Positions 10,441-21,588 are shown, counted from the first letter of the stretch. The stretch: 64,000 bases of DNA from Erinaceus europaeus (GCF_950295315.1 NC_080164.1:8827502-8891501), one strand, 5' to 3'. The notes: generated by a model not told the origin, from the letters alone. Program-made: numbers and translations.

Positions 10441-11336
10441 CTTACCCTCAATGTAGAACAGCGGTGGTAGGGGCTGCCCTACGCTGCAGCTGAGGCTGGG
10501 TCAGCATACCCTGCCACTGGAGAAAGTCTGGTCCTGCAAGTGTAGCCTAGAATGTTCCTAGCTGTGACCATGGAAAGTGAGTTCAGACTGACAGGGATGC
10601 AGAGGTTACACAGGCTCCTGTGCCGAATGTGAATAGACATAGGCCTTAGGTCAGATCTATGGGGGTTACAGTTAATGGTATTTACATACTTTCCCCATAT
10701 TTAAGAGCTGCTCTCTGCCTTTATCCAGCTTTCTAACCCTATATTCAACTCTGACACCATCTTCTTAGATTATGCTCCTAGCCCCCCTGCATGTTAGCTG
10801 TGGAGTTCAGTCAAAAATTAGTAAAGTTATGGGACCCTACCCTTGGAATATACTTAAAATAGACTTCCTAGCTTCTTCCAATATGAAGACCCCCAACTTT
10901 CATCTGCTATATACTTATAGGTCCTGATTATTAAAATTTTCTGCTTTATATCTTAATACTTTTCAGCCACCAAGTTGCAGATGCTACCGTGATGTCAACC
11001 TGACTTCCCTGGGCAGACGACCTCACCAGTGTGCCCTGGAACCCCACCTCCCCAGAGTCTTGCCCTACTAGGGAAAGATAGAAACAGGCTGGTGGTGTGG
11101 ATCCATCTGTCAATCTCAATGTCCATGTACAGCAGAGAAGTAATTACAGAAGCCAGAACTCCCATCTTTTGCACCCCATAAAGATCTTTGGTCCATACTC
11201 CCAGAGGGATAAAGAATAAGGAAGCTTCCAATGGAGGGGATGGGATATGGAACTCTGGTGGTGGGAATTGTGTCAACTTGCACCCCTCTTATTCCACAGT
11301 CTTGTTGGTAATTATTCAATCACTAATAAATTTAAA
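10436..11336 (+). repeat. LR-X copy, older subfamily (0.9 kb)
   Basis: Upstream LR-X sequence (GGGATGCAGAGGTTACACAGG, CCCCATATTTAAGAGCTGC) runs into the conserved 3' part (AACTCTGGTGGTGGGAATTG) and ends CACTAATAAATTTAAAAAAAA. The AATAAA followed by an A-run marks a retroposed 3' end. No long frame is present. Confidence 0.8.
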
Positions 11337-11337
11337 A

Positions 11338-11484
11338 AAAAAGAAGAGAAAAGGAGAGAGAAAGAGAGATGTCTGTAGTACTGCCTCGCTGCTTGTGAAA
11401 ATCCCCCTACAGATGGAGTTTAAACTCTGCTCCTTGCACACTCCAACACATTCACTACTGACTGCATCCCCACCCAGATCCCAC
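11338..11484 (-). repeat. Partial type B SINE
   Basis: GAGAGAAAGAGAGATGTCTG, GCTTGTGAAAATCCCCCTAC and CCACCCAGATCCC at the head end. It sits between the LR-X tail and the minisatellite. Confidence 0.6.
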
Positions 11485-11574
11485 AATACACTGAGTGCTA
11501 TAAGTCTGTATACATATGTATAAATTTGTGTAGTATATCTTAATGTATGATTTTGTTAATTATCTTACTTTTTG

Positions 11575-12262
11575 TATATTTCATTATTATAAACTATAAC
11601 TATGTATTTATTATGTAATGCTATTTTGTATTACTATTTACTATTTTGTATATTTAATTATTATAAATTATAACTATGTATTTATTATGTAATGCTATTT
11701 TGTATTACTATTTACTATTTTGTATATTTCATTATTATAAATTATAACTATGTATTTATTATGTAATGCTATTTTGTATTACTATTTACTATTTTGTATA
11801 TTTCATTATTATAAATTATAACTATGTATTTATTATGTAATGCTATTTTGTATTACTATTTACTATTTTGTATATTTCATTATTATAAATTATAACTATG
11901 TATTTATTATGTAATGCTATTTTGTATTACTATTTACTATTTTGTATATTTCATTATTATAAATTATAACTATGTATTTATTATGTAATGCTATTTTGTA
12001 TTACTATTTACTATTTTGTATATTTCATTATTATAAATTATAACTATGTATTTATTATGTAATGCTATTTTGTATTACTATTTACTATTTTGTATATTTC
12101 ATTATTATAAATTATAACTATGTATTTATTATGTAATGCTATTTTGTATTACTATTTACTATTTTGTATATTTCATTATTATAAATTATAACTATGTATT
12201 TATTATGTAATGCTATTTTGTATTACTATTTACTATTTTGTATATTTCATTATTATAAATAT
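11575..12262. repeat. 74-bp AT-rich minisatellite, nine units
   Basis: Units start at 11575, 11649, 11723 and every 74 bp to 12167, with a partial unit from 12241. The first two differ slightly (AAACTATAAC; ATTTAATTATT); from the third on they look identical by eye. Each holds TTTCATTATTATAAATTATA and GTAATGCTATTTTGTATTAC. No spacers separate units. Confidence 0.95.
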
Positions 12263-12655
12263 ATATTTATTATATAATTTTACTATTATATATAGCTGTT
12301 ATTTATCTTTATCTATATGACTATAAGCACACACATACAATGCACTTCTGATGTCCAAAGATAAAACAAACATTTTGAAGATCTTCTCAAGGGTTTACCA
12401 ACAATAAGGAATATTAATATTTCCTTGAACAAACAAACTTTCCCCTAGCTGCCAACCTCCTGAGTTACTTGTGATGTGGGAAAAAGAACCCTGAAGGTGA
12501 TTAAAAGTTATATATAGACAAGTGTTTCCCTAAATTGTGGATAATAAGAATATTTTGTGATAATAAGAATATTTTATAAATTTATTATCTTGTAGAGGTT
12601 CTTGGAAATTCAAGAAAAATTGTATCAAAACAAAGGAATATTAATAATTAAAGAA
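12263..12655. other. Unique AT-rich DNA
   Basis: Degenerate AT sequence next to the minisatellite, including a short duplication of AATAAGAATATTTT (near 12545 and 12565). No gene seen. Confidence 0.5.
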
Positions 12656-12962
12656 AACAGACTTGAAGTTTTCCCTCCCCAAAGCCCTACCCCACTAGAG
12701 AAAGATAGAAACAGTCTGGAGGTATGGATTCACCTGCCAACATCCAGGTCCAGCAAAGAAACAATTACAGAAGTCAGAACATCCACTTTCTGCACCCCAC
12801 AAAGAATTTTGGCCCATACTCCCAGAGGGATAGAGAAATAGGGAAGCTTTCAGTGGAGGGGATGGGACACAGAGCTCTGGTGGTGGGAACTGTATGGAAA
12901 TGTACCCCTGATATCTTTTAAATCTTATTAATCATTATTAAATCACTAGTGACTTTTTTAAA
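12655..12962 (+). repeat. LR-X 3' part
   Basis: GCCCTACCCCACTAGAGAAAG, CACAAAGAATTTTGGCCC, CTCTGGTGGTGGGAAC and a CACTAGTGACTTTTTTAAAA end. 5'-truncated old copy. Confidence 0.8.
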
Positions 12963-13089
12963 AAAACACACAGACTTCCAGAGAAAAAAGCAACTACATT
13001 CTTGGATTTTGTAAAAAGTGTGGTGGTTATTGGAGGCAGAATTATATAGCACAGAATTTTGGTGCTAGCTGAGTTACGAATTTATACCC

Positions 13090-13285
13090 CTGAAATCTAT
13101 TTTTTTTATTTAGATAGAGACAGAGAGGGAGAGAGAAAGGGAGAGGGAGAGAAAGAGGAGAGAGAGAGAGATTGAGAGAAACCACAGCATGGAACTGCCA
13201 TTAGTGGGGTGGAGGCTAGGATCCAACCTGGGTCATGTACATGATAAAGCAGTGCAGTATCCAAGAGAGTTATTTGGCTGGCCCC
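13090..13285 (-). repeat. GA-rich old SINE (type E)
   Basis: TTTAGATAGAGACAGAGAGG, a GA tract, AACCACAGCATGGAACTGCC and a GATCCAACCTGGGTCATG B-box-like stretch ending in GGCTGGCCCC. Tail at left. Confidence 0.6.
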
Positions 13286-13527
13286 ACCCCTAAAATCTCA
13301 AGATGTTTGTAACCCATTATGAAGCCACCAAAAAAACAAAAAACAAACAAACAAACAAAAAAACCCCAGTAAAACATGAAGGCTAATCTGCTGTGCCATA
13401 AATAAAACATAGAAATCATGGGTTCTGAAGGAAAATATTGCTTAGTTAGCGGGGGTTCACTGTGAACATCCACTAATCTTCTCACAACAGACTTGCAATA
13501 TATTAAAGACTCCTTAAAAATCCTCTT

Positions 13528-13835
13528 GAGGGGCTGGGGGATAGCACATAGAGATAAGCGCACATAGTGCAGAGCGCAAGGACCCTCACAAAGATCCCAG
13601 TTTGAGCCCCGTCTCCCCACCTGCAGCGGGGGGTGGCTTCATGAGCAGTGAAGCAAGTCTGCAGGTGTTTATCTTTCTCTTCCCCTCCTCTTCTCTCGAT
13701 TTCTCTCTGTCCTATCCAACAACAACAATAGCAATAACAACAATGGGAATAAAAAGATGGCCTCCAGGAGCAGTGGATTCATAGTGCAGGCACCAAGCCC
13801 CAGCAATAACCCTGGAGGGAAAAAAAAAAAAAGCA
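13528..13835 (+). repeat. Type A-long SINE
   Basis: Head GGGGCTGGGGGATAGCACATAG, CACCTGCAGCGGGGGG body, CAACAACAATAGCAATAAC linker, then the tail module (GGCCTCCAGGAGCAGTGG to AATAACCCTGGAGG) and A-run. Confidence 0.88.
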
Positions 13836-14227
13836 AAACACAAGGGAAAAAAAAAAAAGAAGATTCTTTTAGTTGTCTCTATCCCAGTGTTCTCATCCAG
13901 CATGCAAATGTCTAATGTTTATCTTTGAGAATGCACAGACAGAATTTACCTACAATCTGTCCTGAGCTGGACCTTATCACTCTCCCCTCACTCCTCAAAC
14001 TTATAAATCAGCTAGCCAGCTATTCTTGTTATTCAAAGTCCTTATTTTGTCCTTTTCAGTGTAAATGAATGAGACAAGTCACAATAATCCTCACTCCTTA
14101 TCACTATCTATTCAGTAAACACAAGAATAAAACTAGCAAAGACCAAGTAAGCTTGAGAGGGAAGATGGAAGTCATTAATGTCACCTTCCATTATTTAATT
14201 AGACACAGATCTGCATAGTTGCAATCC

Positions 14228-14231
<4 letters not shown>
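13836..14231. other. Unique DNA
   Basis: No gene or repeat recognised between the SINE tail and the CA array. Confidence 0.5.
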
Positions 14232-14305
<74 letters not shown>

Positions 14306-14307
14306 AC
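14232..14307. repeat. (CA)n microsatellite
   Basis: About 76 bp of CA with two CATA interruptions. Confidence 0.95.
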
Positions 14308-14428
14308 CTGCCTTTATTAACAGAGAATCTGAGAGAATCCTGTCTCAGCAAAGCTGATATTAATGTCATCTCCCTCCTTAGCCCATACTTTTTAGTTGAA
14401 CTTGGATAACTTTAACTTGTGCCATTTC

Positions 14429-14592
14429 TTCCTTCCTTCCTTCCTTCCTTCCTTCCTTCCTTCCTTCCTTCCTTCCTTCCTTCCTTCCTTCTTTCTTTCT
14501 TTTTCTTTTTTTTAGGAGTGAAACACAGAAAGGGGATCCGAAGCCTCAGGCATCAAAGTCTTCTATCATAACCATTATGCTACCTCCCCTCC
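14429..14592 (-). repeat. (TTCC)n array on the tail of a type C SINE
   Basis: TTCC repeats (14429-14490) pass into TTTC and then a minus type C SINE (GAAGCCTCAGGCATCAAAGTC, CATAACCATTATGCTACC). The tetranucleotide seems to have expanded from the SINE's purine-rich tail. Confidence 0.85.
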
Positions 14593-14606
14593 AGTTCAAA
14601 TCACTT

Positions 14607-14915
14607 ATTTTTTTTGTTAATTTCTTTTAAAAATATTTTATTGTTTATTTATTCCCTTTTGTTGCCCTTGTTTTATTGTTGTAGTTATTATTGTTATTGA
14701 TGTCGTCATTATTATATAGGACTGAGAGAAATGGAGAGAGGAGGGGAAGACAGAGAGGGGGAGAGAAAGACAGACACCTGCAGACCTGCTTCACTGCCTG
14801 TGAAGCGACTCCCCTTTAGGTGGGGATCCTGGGGACTCGAACCAGGGGATCCTTATGCCGGTCCTTGTGCTTTGTGCCACGTGCGCTTAACCCACTGCGC
14901 TACCACCCAACTCCC
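14607..14915 (-). repeat. Type A SINE with 11-bp target duplication
   Basis: Flanked by TCAAATCACTT at 14596-14606 and 14916-14926. Contains CCCTTTTGTTGCCCTTG, GGATCCTTATGCCGGTCC and head CTACCACCCAACTCCC. Near consensus, so fairly young. Confidence 0.95.
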
Positions 14916-14926
14916 TCAAATCACTT

Positions 14927-15825
14927 CTAAACAAGTGCCCAGTCAACACTTTTTTTACACTTCTCAAAGTAATCGGAAAACCATTTCTGATAAATAATAA
15001 ATAACATCTCACATTCCCTCTCTACTCTGTAACTCTGGATTTGAGGACATATTCCCCCCCACACCCCCAGACTCCCCAATTTTCTCCAGCCTTCTCTATA
15101 TCCTAAGGAGAAATTTCTCCCTTGGCAAAAAGTGACTTTCCTCCTTAAGTCCACATCTCCCATTTTATTTTGGATTTCTGATGCCCTTTTTATTGTCATC
15201 TGTCTTCCATCAGTCCCCCATGGAGAATTCCAGCTACCAGTACTAACAACATTATGCACAGCACCACCATGGATGCCAACATGAAATGCAAATACATATT
15301 TTTTTGGTTAGGGTGTATAAACTTCCTGGTTTAATGAAGCAGAGCTACCCTGAAAGTTTATCTAACTCAGTTTATAATAAGAAAATGCCTGGGTGTATGT
15401 GTTCACATTATAAAAAAAAAAAACTAAAATTAACACTTTAAGACTACCTCCAACACATAAGAAAACCTTATTATAAGCAAATAAGCAAAAAAAAAAAAAA
15501 GAAAATCAAGGTAAAAGTTGATTAAAACACCCAACCAAATTAAATTTGACCTAATAGTGTTTACTTGTTTGAACATCTGGAAAAGTTTGGGCATACACTG
15601 AAAACATTTTTAACCTAATTTTAAAATAAATTATGCTTAGTTTCCACAGATGTATTTATGTTGGGTCCTTTTAAAGAAATAATTCTTTAAGATTTTTTGT
15701 TTTTACATTTAATAGCCAAGAATCTGGATATTGGATCATAAGGTGCCTATGGAAAGACTATCTAAATATCTGTATCAGTAAGTCCTCAAAATAGCACATA
15801 ACACAGTTTTGGAAGGTCTTATATT
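14927..15825. other. Unique DNA, no gene recognised
   Basis: AT-rich with several A-runs. The minus frame at 14927-15259 (110 codons) has no recognisable domain. Confidence 0.5.
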
Positions 15826-16028
15826 TCTGCCAGGTGAAGAACAGATGTGGAAGACCCCTCCATCGGGTGTCACTGAAGTGTTTTCAGCCACAGAGGGATA
15901 AAGAGAAGGAGCTGCTGTGAGTCTCCTGATTGGTCCCAACTCCAGGAAAGTGCATCTAACTCCAGGATGGCTCTTAGCTAGCATTCATCCCAGCTCTCAG
16001 CTAAATCTTGCCTCTCCTGTGGTCCCTG
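15826..16028 (+). repeat. Unnamed dispersed repeat, copy 1
   Basis: GCCAGGTGAAGAACAGATGTGG to TTGCCTCTCCTGTGGTCC matches 17772-17982 in the same orientation with many substitutions but few gaps. I cannot assign a family; it could be an old LTR or a local duplication. Confidence 0.75.
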
Positions 16029-16687
16029 CTGGCTTTGAACAACCTGCCAGCACAGCAGACATTTCTCCCTCAGGGTCTCACTGGGTGGGACCAGTCAAGA
16101 TGCCCCAAAATTTCTTTTTCCCCTCAACCCACTGTGTTTCATGTTAGAGCTTCCAACCTTCTCACCCAAGGATTACATACCCAGAGAATTGTCCAGGTAT
16201 TCTGGAATGGAGAAGAGCAGCTAGGTATTTATGGGGACTTGGTTGGAGAAAAAAAAAAAATCTGGAAAGTGAATTTTAAGACCCTCTAAAAGTCCCAGTT
16301 CAGTCTCTGCAATGTCTAGAATCCAGTTTCTTGGTTCACGGAGCTAAACACAGAACGAAAAATGTGTCTCAGTTTCAGGCTGAGATTGGCATATCCGTTT
16401 AACTCTAAGCAGGAACCCTGCTCCCCATTCAGGACTTCTCTGTACTGCCTCTCTCCTGCACTGCTAGATTAGCATTGGCTTAGCAGCTCTGTCTTTGCTA
16501 GAGTCATGAAATAAGCAGTGACTTTTCTCCCTTTCTCCCATTCTTACTTCCTCCCTTCCTTCACCCTCTCCCCCCTTTCTTTCTCCTTTCTTCTTTTTTG
16601 ACAGGAGGGTTATTATTAGGGTTCTGCACTGCCATGACACTTCAGCTCTAGGAAAAATTGTTTTATATTAGAGAGTGAGAAACAGGG
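16029..16687. other. Unique DNA
   Basis: No gene recognised; includes a CT-rich stretch near 16540-16600. Confidence 0.5.
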
Positions 16688-17000
16688 ACCAGGCAGTGGT
16701 GCACCTGGTTGAGTGCTACAGTTGGAAGGACCTGGGTTCAAACTTCTAGTCCCCACTGGCAATGGGAAAGCTTGGCAAGCAGTGAGTGAAGCAATGCTAC
16801 AACATCTTTCTCTCACTCTCTTTTTCCTCTCTCTCTCTCTCTCACTCTCTCTCTCTCTCCTCTCTCTCTCTTTCACTTTGTCTCACTCCCTCTCTCTGTC
16901 TCTCTCACTCCCTCTCTCTGTCTCTCCCTCTCTATATATCTCTTTCTCTCCTTTCCCAATAAATTTCTCTGCTTTTACCCAACAAACACTAAAATATAGA
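16688..17000 (+). repeat. Type B SINE with expanded CT tract
   Basis: Head GACCAGGCAGTGGTGCACCTGG, GGACCTGGGTTCAAAC, GGGAAAGCTTGGCAAGC, a long (CT)n-rich body (16800-16940) and a CAATAAATTTC end. Confidence 0.75.
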
Positions 17001-17009
17001 AAATAATGA

Positions 17010-17190
17010 TAATAAAGTGAGAGACAGAGAGACATAAAGAGAAGGAGCTTTATCTCAACACCTCTCCACCACAGAGCTTCCTCTGAGCAAGTACTCACAT
17101 ACAGTGGGCAGGGCCTTGAACCCAGGTCCTTGTGCAGGGCTAGCTGTGTGGTATACAGGGTGAACCATCTCCTGCCCCCAACCTGTGACT
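17010..17190 (-). repeat. GA-rich old SINE (type E)
   Basis: AGTGAGAGACAGAGAGAC tail side, GCAGGGCCTTGAACCCAGGTCC B-box-like part, and GTATACAGGGTGAACCATCTCC toward the head. Confidence 0.6.
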
Positions 17191-17330
17191 TCCTGATACA
17201 TGGGATCATTGACTACCTCCTCAATCAGGGTGTAACACAGGACTTCCTGAGTACACAGCAGGTGGCATTGTTCAAGAAAGGGTTGGGGAATCCCTTGATA
17301 GACAGGAGCCAAAAGGAGAAGTATGTCAGA

Positions 17331-17332
17331 AT

Positions 17333-17371
<39 letters not shown>
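17331..17371. repeat. (AC)n microsatellite
   Basis: About 20 uninterrupted AC units. Confidence 0.95.
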
Positions 17372-17374
<3 letters not shown>

Positions 17375-17584
17375 ATTCCCTCTGTCCACCCAGTTTCCTA
17401 GACAGCACCTAAAAGTTTACCCAGCTCCAATTTCAGGCAGAGACAGCACAACCAACCACGTTGCTCTCCTTATTAAAAAAGGCTGTCAGCTACAGCATTA
17501 AAGCTTCACACCTGACTCTGGAAAACCTTCTGGGGCAGAGACATAGCATCTCCTTCTATAACCCCATTTCATGCCCTACCTCCC

Positions 17585-17585
<1 letters not shown>

Positions 17586-17638
<53 letters not shown>
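17586..17638. repeat. (CA)n microsatellite
   Basis: About 26 uninterrupted CA units. Confidence 0.95.
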
Positions 17639-17771
17639 AACCTGTGTGCAGTGGAGAAGCATGTAACACATTCATCCCTTATTCCTTGCTGCTCCATGGT
17701 GGCACTATAGGCAGTTAGCCACAGACACATTCTATTTATTTATTTATTTATTGTTATTGTCACTAGGATTT

Positions 17772-17982
17772 CTGCTGGGTGAAAAACAGATGTGAAAGAC
17801 CTCCTCCATTGGGTGTCACTGGAATATTTTCAGCCACAGAGAGATAAGGAGAAGGGGCTGCTGTGAGTCTCCTGGCTGGTCCTGACACCAGAAAAGTATG
17901 TCTAACTCCAGAAGTGTAAGCAGCTCCTCGCTGGCATTCATCCCAGCCCTCAGCTAGACCCTGCCTCTCCTGTAGTCCCTGG
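17772..17982 (+). repeat. Unnamed dispersed repeat, copy 2
   Basis: GCTGGGTGAAAAACAGATGTG to CTGCCTCTCCTGTAGTCCC, colinear with 15826-16028 about 1.95 kb upstream. Shared blocks include GGGTGTCACTG, CAGCCACAGAG, GCTGCTGTGAGTCTCCTG and GCATTCATCCCAGC. Confidence 0.75.
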
Positions 17983-17983
17983 A

Positions 17984-18028
17984 GCTCGGTGCTTGCACAA
18001 TGAATGCACTGCTCCTGGTGGCATTTTT
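17984..18028 (-). repeat. Isolated SINE tail module
   Basis: GGAGCTCGGTGCTTGCACAATG to CTGCTCCTGGTGGC is the minus strand of the A-long tail module, with no SINE body attached because LR-X follows directly. Confidence 0.7.
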
Positions 18029-18516
18029 TAAAATTTTTATTAGTGATTTAATAATGATTAACAGGATTGCAAGAAAAGATGGATACAATTTCATATAGCT
18101 TCCACCATGAGAGTTCTGTGTCCCATCCCCTCCATTGCAAAGTACCTATTCTTTATCCCTCTGGGAGTGTGGATCAGAATTCTTTCTGGCATGTAGAAGG
18201 TGGGATTTCTGGCTTCTGTAATTGCTTTTTTTTTTTTTTTTGCTGGACATACATGGACATTGGCAGTTGCATTCATACCCCAGCCTATTTCTATCTTTCC
18301 CATGTGGGGCAGGTCTCTGGGGAGGTGAGGTTCCAGGACACATTGATGAGGTCATCTACCTAGGATGGTCAGGATGGAATCATAATAACTGCATCTGCAA
18401 CTTGGTGGGTGAAAGGCAGCAAGATATTAAAGCAGGACAAAATATTTAGTAAACTGGAACCCAAAGGTAGGAATAGATCAGATGAAATTAGGGGTCTTTT
18501 GGTGGGAAGAAGCTAG
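18029..18516 (-). repeat. LR-X copy
   Basis: Left end TTTTTATTAGTGATTTAATAATG (tail side), CTTTATCCCTCTGGGAGTGTGG, CTTCTGTAATTGC followed by a T-run, GGTTCCAGGACACATTGATGAGG. About 0.5 kb. A type A SINE entered at its upstream end. Confidence 0.85.
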
Positions 18517-18525
18517 GGTGGCCTT

Positions 18526-18830
18526 TTTTAAAATACTTTTTTATCTTTTTTTCAAAATAATTATTTCCTTTTGTTGCCCTTGTTTTATTGTTGTAGTTAT
18601 TATTGTTGTTGTTACTGATGTCATCATTGTTGGATAGCACAGAGATAAATGGAGAGAGGAGGGGAAGACAAAGAGGGGGAGAGAAAGACAGACACCTGCA
18701 GACCTGCTTCACCACTTGTGAAGCGACTCCCCTGCAGGTGGGAAGCCGGGGCCTCAAACCGGTATCCTGATGCCTGTCCTTGTGCTTTGCGCCACATGCC
18801 CTCAACCCACTGTGCTATCGCCCGACTCCT
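18526..18830 (-). repeat. Type A SINE with 9-bp target duplication
   Basis: Flanked by GGTGGCCTT at 18517-18525 and 18831-18839. Contains TTGCCCTTGTTTTATTGTTG, CCCCTGCAGGTGGGAAGCCGG and head CTATCGCCCGACTCCT. Confidence 0.93.
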
Positions 18831-18867
18831 GGTGGCCTTCTTTTTAATAGGACAGATTGAGAAGGGA

Positions 18868-18868
<1 letters not shown>

Positions 18869-18907
<39 letters not shown>
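18869..18907. repeat. (GT)n microsatellite
   Basis: About 19 uninterrupted units. Confidence 0.95.
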
Positions 18908-18908
<1 letters not shown>

Positions 18909-19047
18909 TCCTGAATTGTCCATCCTGCAGGTAGGGACAGATGGGTCCTTGCACCCAACCAGTGTGTGGCTGCTTGGACCCCTTCCCCCCCAAGACCAAG
19001 TCTTAAAACACTAATCCATTTCTTAATCTCTCAGTAGTCTTTATTAA

Positions 19048-19258
19048 AAAAAATATTATTATCTTTATGTATTGGATAGAGACAGCCAGAAATCAAAAAG
19101 GAAGGGGAGGTAAAGAAGGAGAGAGATAGACAGAAATGTGCAGCCCCGCTTCACGACTTGTGAAGCTTTCCCCATACAGGTGGGGAACAGGGGCTTGAAC
19201 CTGGGTCTTTGTGTACTGTAATGTGTGCGCTCAGCCAGGTGCACCGCTGACTAGACCC
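19048..19258 (-). repeat. Type B SINE
   Basis: TATTGGATAGAGACAGCC, GAAGCTTTCCCCATACAGG, B-box GGGCTTGAACCTGGGTC, head AGCCAGGTGCACCGC. Complete. Confidence 0.85.
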
Positions 19259-19321
19259 CTCTCTTCATAGTTTTAGTAGTTATTTATAACTTCAATCTAG
19301 ACCAACAAAGAGTTTCAGATG

Positions 19322-19535
19322 GATATCCAGGTGGTGGCTCACCTGGCAGAGCAAAGATGTTGCCTTTTATGCAAAAGACTGGTTTAGCACATGGCATTTC
19401 CTGTAGGGGCAAAGCTTCAAGCGTGGTAAAAAAAAAAAAAAAAAAAAGCCACCAGGAGTGGTGGAATCATGCAAGCACTGAGCTTCAGTGCTAACTCTGA
19501 CAGCATAAATTAATAAATAAATAAGTAAATGAAGT
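19322..19535 (+). repeat. Type B-like SINE with A-run and tail module
   Basis: CCAGGTGGTGGCTCACCTGG head, GGGGCAAAGCTTCAAGCG, an uninterrupted A-run near 19428-19447, tail-module sequence (GCCACCAGGAGTGGTGG) and an (AATA)n end. A type B head joined to the module usually carried by type A. Confidence 0.65.
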
Positions 19536-19596
19536 CAAGCTTTCTATTGTTTTTTTACTCCATTGAGTGTTAGCTTTTCGCTCTTCTCCCCAGAAC

Positions 19597-19782
19597 AGAA
19601 GTTCTCAGAATTTAGTCCCTGAACCAGGAGGAAATGTCCCAACAGGGAATATGGGGTTGCAAATTCTCCAGAGTGTCTTGCAGACTCAGTCAGAATCTCT
19701 GGCCCTGGAGTTCAGCAAAGCTCTGCTTGAACAAGGCCCCAGGTGATCCTGACGCAAGTTCAAGTATGAGAAGCACTGATGT
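19597..19782 (-). mobile_element. MER5-type hAT DNA transposon fossil
   Basis: Reads as a reverse-complement MER5A/B: GTTCTCAGAATTTAG at one end, CAGAATCTCTGGCCCTGGAG and CCCAGGTGATCCTGACGCAAG inside, GAGAAGCACTG at the other. It is a non-autonomous element, 186 bp, old and diverged; the family predates the placental radiation. Confidence 0.75.
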
Positions 19783-20429
19783 AATGCTAGTATCCTGGTC
19801 TGGTAGGAAAAACTCAGTAGGTAGAATGGCAGCTCGCAGAAACCGCTGGTTCTCAGCCATTAACTATAGTTGTGCATTTGGGACAGGGAGCAGCCCGGGG
19901 CACACTTCCAGAAGCATCCCTGCACTAAAGGGGTGGACTGGCCAATCCACATGTGAACACCAAAGCCCTCCCTGACCCTGACCAAGGGCAGCACTCCTCC
20001 AAGACAACAGACTTGGAACTGGAGGTGAACCGATTTCACATCATAATCAGTAAATTGCACCCGGCAGGAACAGAAGCATCTGCTACTTGCCATGTTCCAA
20101 GCTACAGTTTTCACAGGTACATTCCAGAGTGTAGCGAACCATTTCCATATGTAAGAGGGTGCTCCACACTGCCCCCCTACCCCCTTCCTGCAACTATATA
20201 TCTGTCCTGCCTTTGGTGTCATCACAGATCTCCTTAGAAGATAAAGTGCAATTCAAAGTCAGAGTGAAGCCCAAAATTCTTCCAGGTGCAACAAGGAGTC
20301 TTCAGAGACGGTGGTGATCAAGGTCCTAGCCTGGCAAATGCTAGAAGAAGAAGGTCCTAGCCAAGCTGTGAATGAGAGCACAGCTGCTGAATGCGCCTGG
20401 GGGTGTTCTTCTGCACTGCTGCAATGGTC
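19783..20429. other. Unique DNA, moderately GC-rich
   Basis: Overlapping frames on both strands (19634-19975 +, 19860-20225 -, 19953-20237 +) show no recognisable domain. No splice-bounded exon could be argued. Confidence 0.45.
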
Positions 20430-20560
20430 CTGCTCATTTCAATTACGGAGGCGTATCAGGGACCCCTGGAACCTTATTCACACATCAGTACTTGGGTCCC
20501 ACTCCTGGAAGCTCTGACTTTCTTACTGGAGGCTGAGGCTTATGAACTGGAAGTTCTGTA
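20430..20560 (+). mobile_element. MER5-type hAT fossil
   Basis: GGCGTATCAGGGACCCCTGG, GGGTCCCACTCCTGGAAGC, TTACTGGAGGCTGAGGC and AACTGGAAGTTCTGTAA follow the MER5A order in forward sense, with the ends eroded. Confidence 0.6.
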
Positions 20561-20907
20561 ATTTGTCTACTATGCAACTCGGTTCTAAAATACTGAATCA
20601 AGTGAGCTTTTCCTGAGTCCTTACGATGTGTGAGTTCCTTGGAAAGACACTGGAAGATTCCAAGAACTTGTCATCAAGAAGTGGAGACTGGTGGGGACAG
20701 AGCACCAAAGATAGGGCCTAGCCAGAAGCCCCAGGGGAGAAATCACTGAATGACAGCAAAGGGATTTCATAGGAGGAAGTGGATTTACACTTGGTTTTGA
20801 ATATTTCTCAACAGACAAAAGAGAAAGTTCATTTTCAGTAAAGAAGAGACAAATGAACAAAAAAATATGGAGGGAAGAGAGTTTAAGAATGAAGGCCAAA
20901 TGGGCAG
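20561..20907. other. Unique DNA
   Basis: No gene recognised; the 103-codon minus frame at 20621-20932 has no known domain. Confidence 0.45.
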
Positions 20908-21075
20908 GGGAGACAGCATAATGGTTACGCAATCAGATTCTCATGCCTAAGACTCCCAAGTCCCAGGTTTAATCCCCTGCACCACCATAAACCAGAGCTG
21001 AGCAGTGCTCTGGTGTTTCTCTCTCTCTCTCTCTCTGCATCTCTCTTAAAAATAAAATAAATAAAATTTTAAAAA
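20908..21075 (+). repeat. Type C SINE
   Basis: GGGAGACAGCATAATGGTTACGC head, CTCATGCCTAAGACTCCC, B-box GGTTTAATCCCCTGC, ACCAGAGCTGAGCAGTGCTC, CT tract and (AATAAA)n tail. Confidence 0.85.
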
Positions 21076-21112
21076 AAGAAAAAGATTAAAAAAAAAAAAA
21101 GAATGAGGGCCA

Positions 21113-21318
21113 ATGAGGCTGAATGGTGGTGGTGTACCTGTTTGAGTGCAAGTTACAATGTATAGGGACCCAGGTTCGAGGCCCTGGTCCTTACCTACAG
21201 GGAGAAAGCTTTGTGAGTGGTGAAACAGGGCTGCAGCTATCTCTCTTTCTCTCTCTCTCTCTCCCCCTTCCCTCTCAATTTCTGGCTGTCTCTATCCAAT
21301 AAATAAATAAATACAGAC
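21113..21318 (+). repeat. Type B SINE
   Basis: GGTGGTGGTGTACCTGTTTGAG, GGGACCCAGGTTCGAGGCCC, GAGAAAGCTTTGTGAGTGG, CTATCCAATAAATAAATAA. Complete. Confidence 0.88.
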
Positions 21319-21397
21319 AATGCAAAAACATAAAAAAGGAAAGGTCGGGAATGTTGGAGGGACTGGTAAATACTGTAATGTAATCTTCTCTGTCTTT

Positions 21398-21588
21398 ATA
21401 AACTTTATTTATTTATTTGATAGGACAGAGATAAATATAGAGGAAAGGGGGAACAGAGACAGAGAGACACCTGTAGCCCTATTTCACCACTCACAAAGCT
21501 TTCCCCCTGCAAGTGGGTATCTGGAGCTCAAACCTGGGTCCTTACACATTGTAACATGTTTGCCAGGTGTGTCACCTCCCAGCCCCCA
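21398..21588 (-). repeat. Type B SINE
   Basis: TTATTTATTTATTTGATAGG, CAAAGCTTTCCCCCTGC, GGAGCTCAAACCTGGGTCC, CACCTCCCAGCCCCC. Confidence 0.85.

Noticed and set aside
11575..12262. CRISPR-like array
   Set aside because: Units are contiguous with no unique spacers, and the DNA is mammalian; it is a minisatellite.
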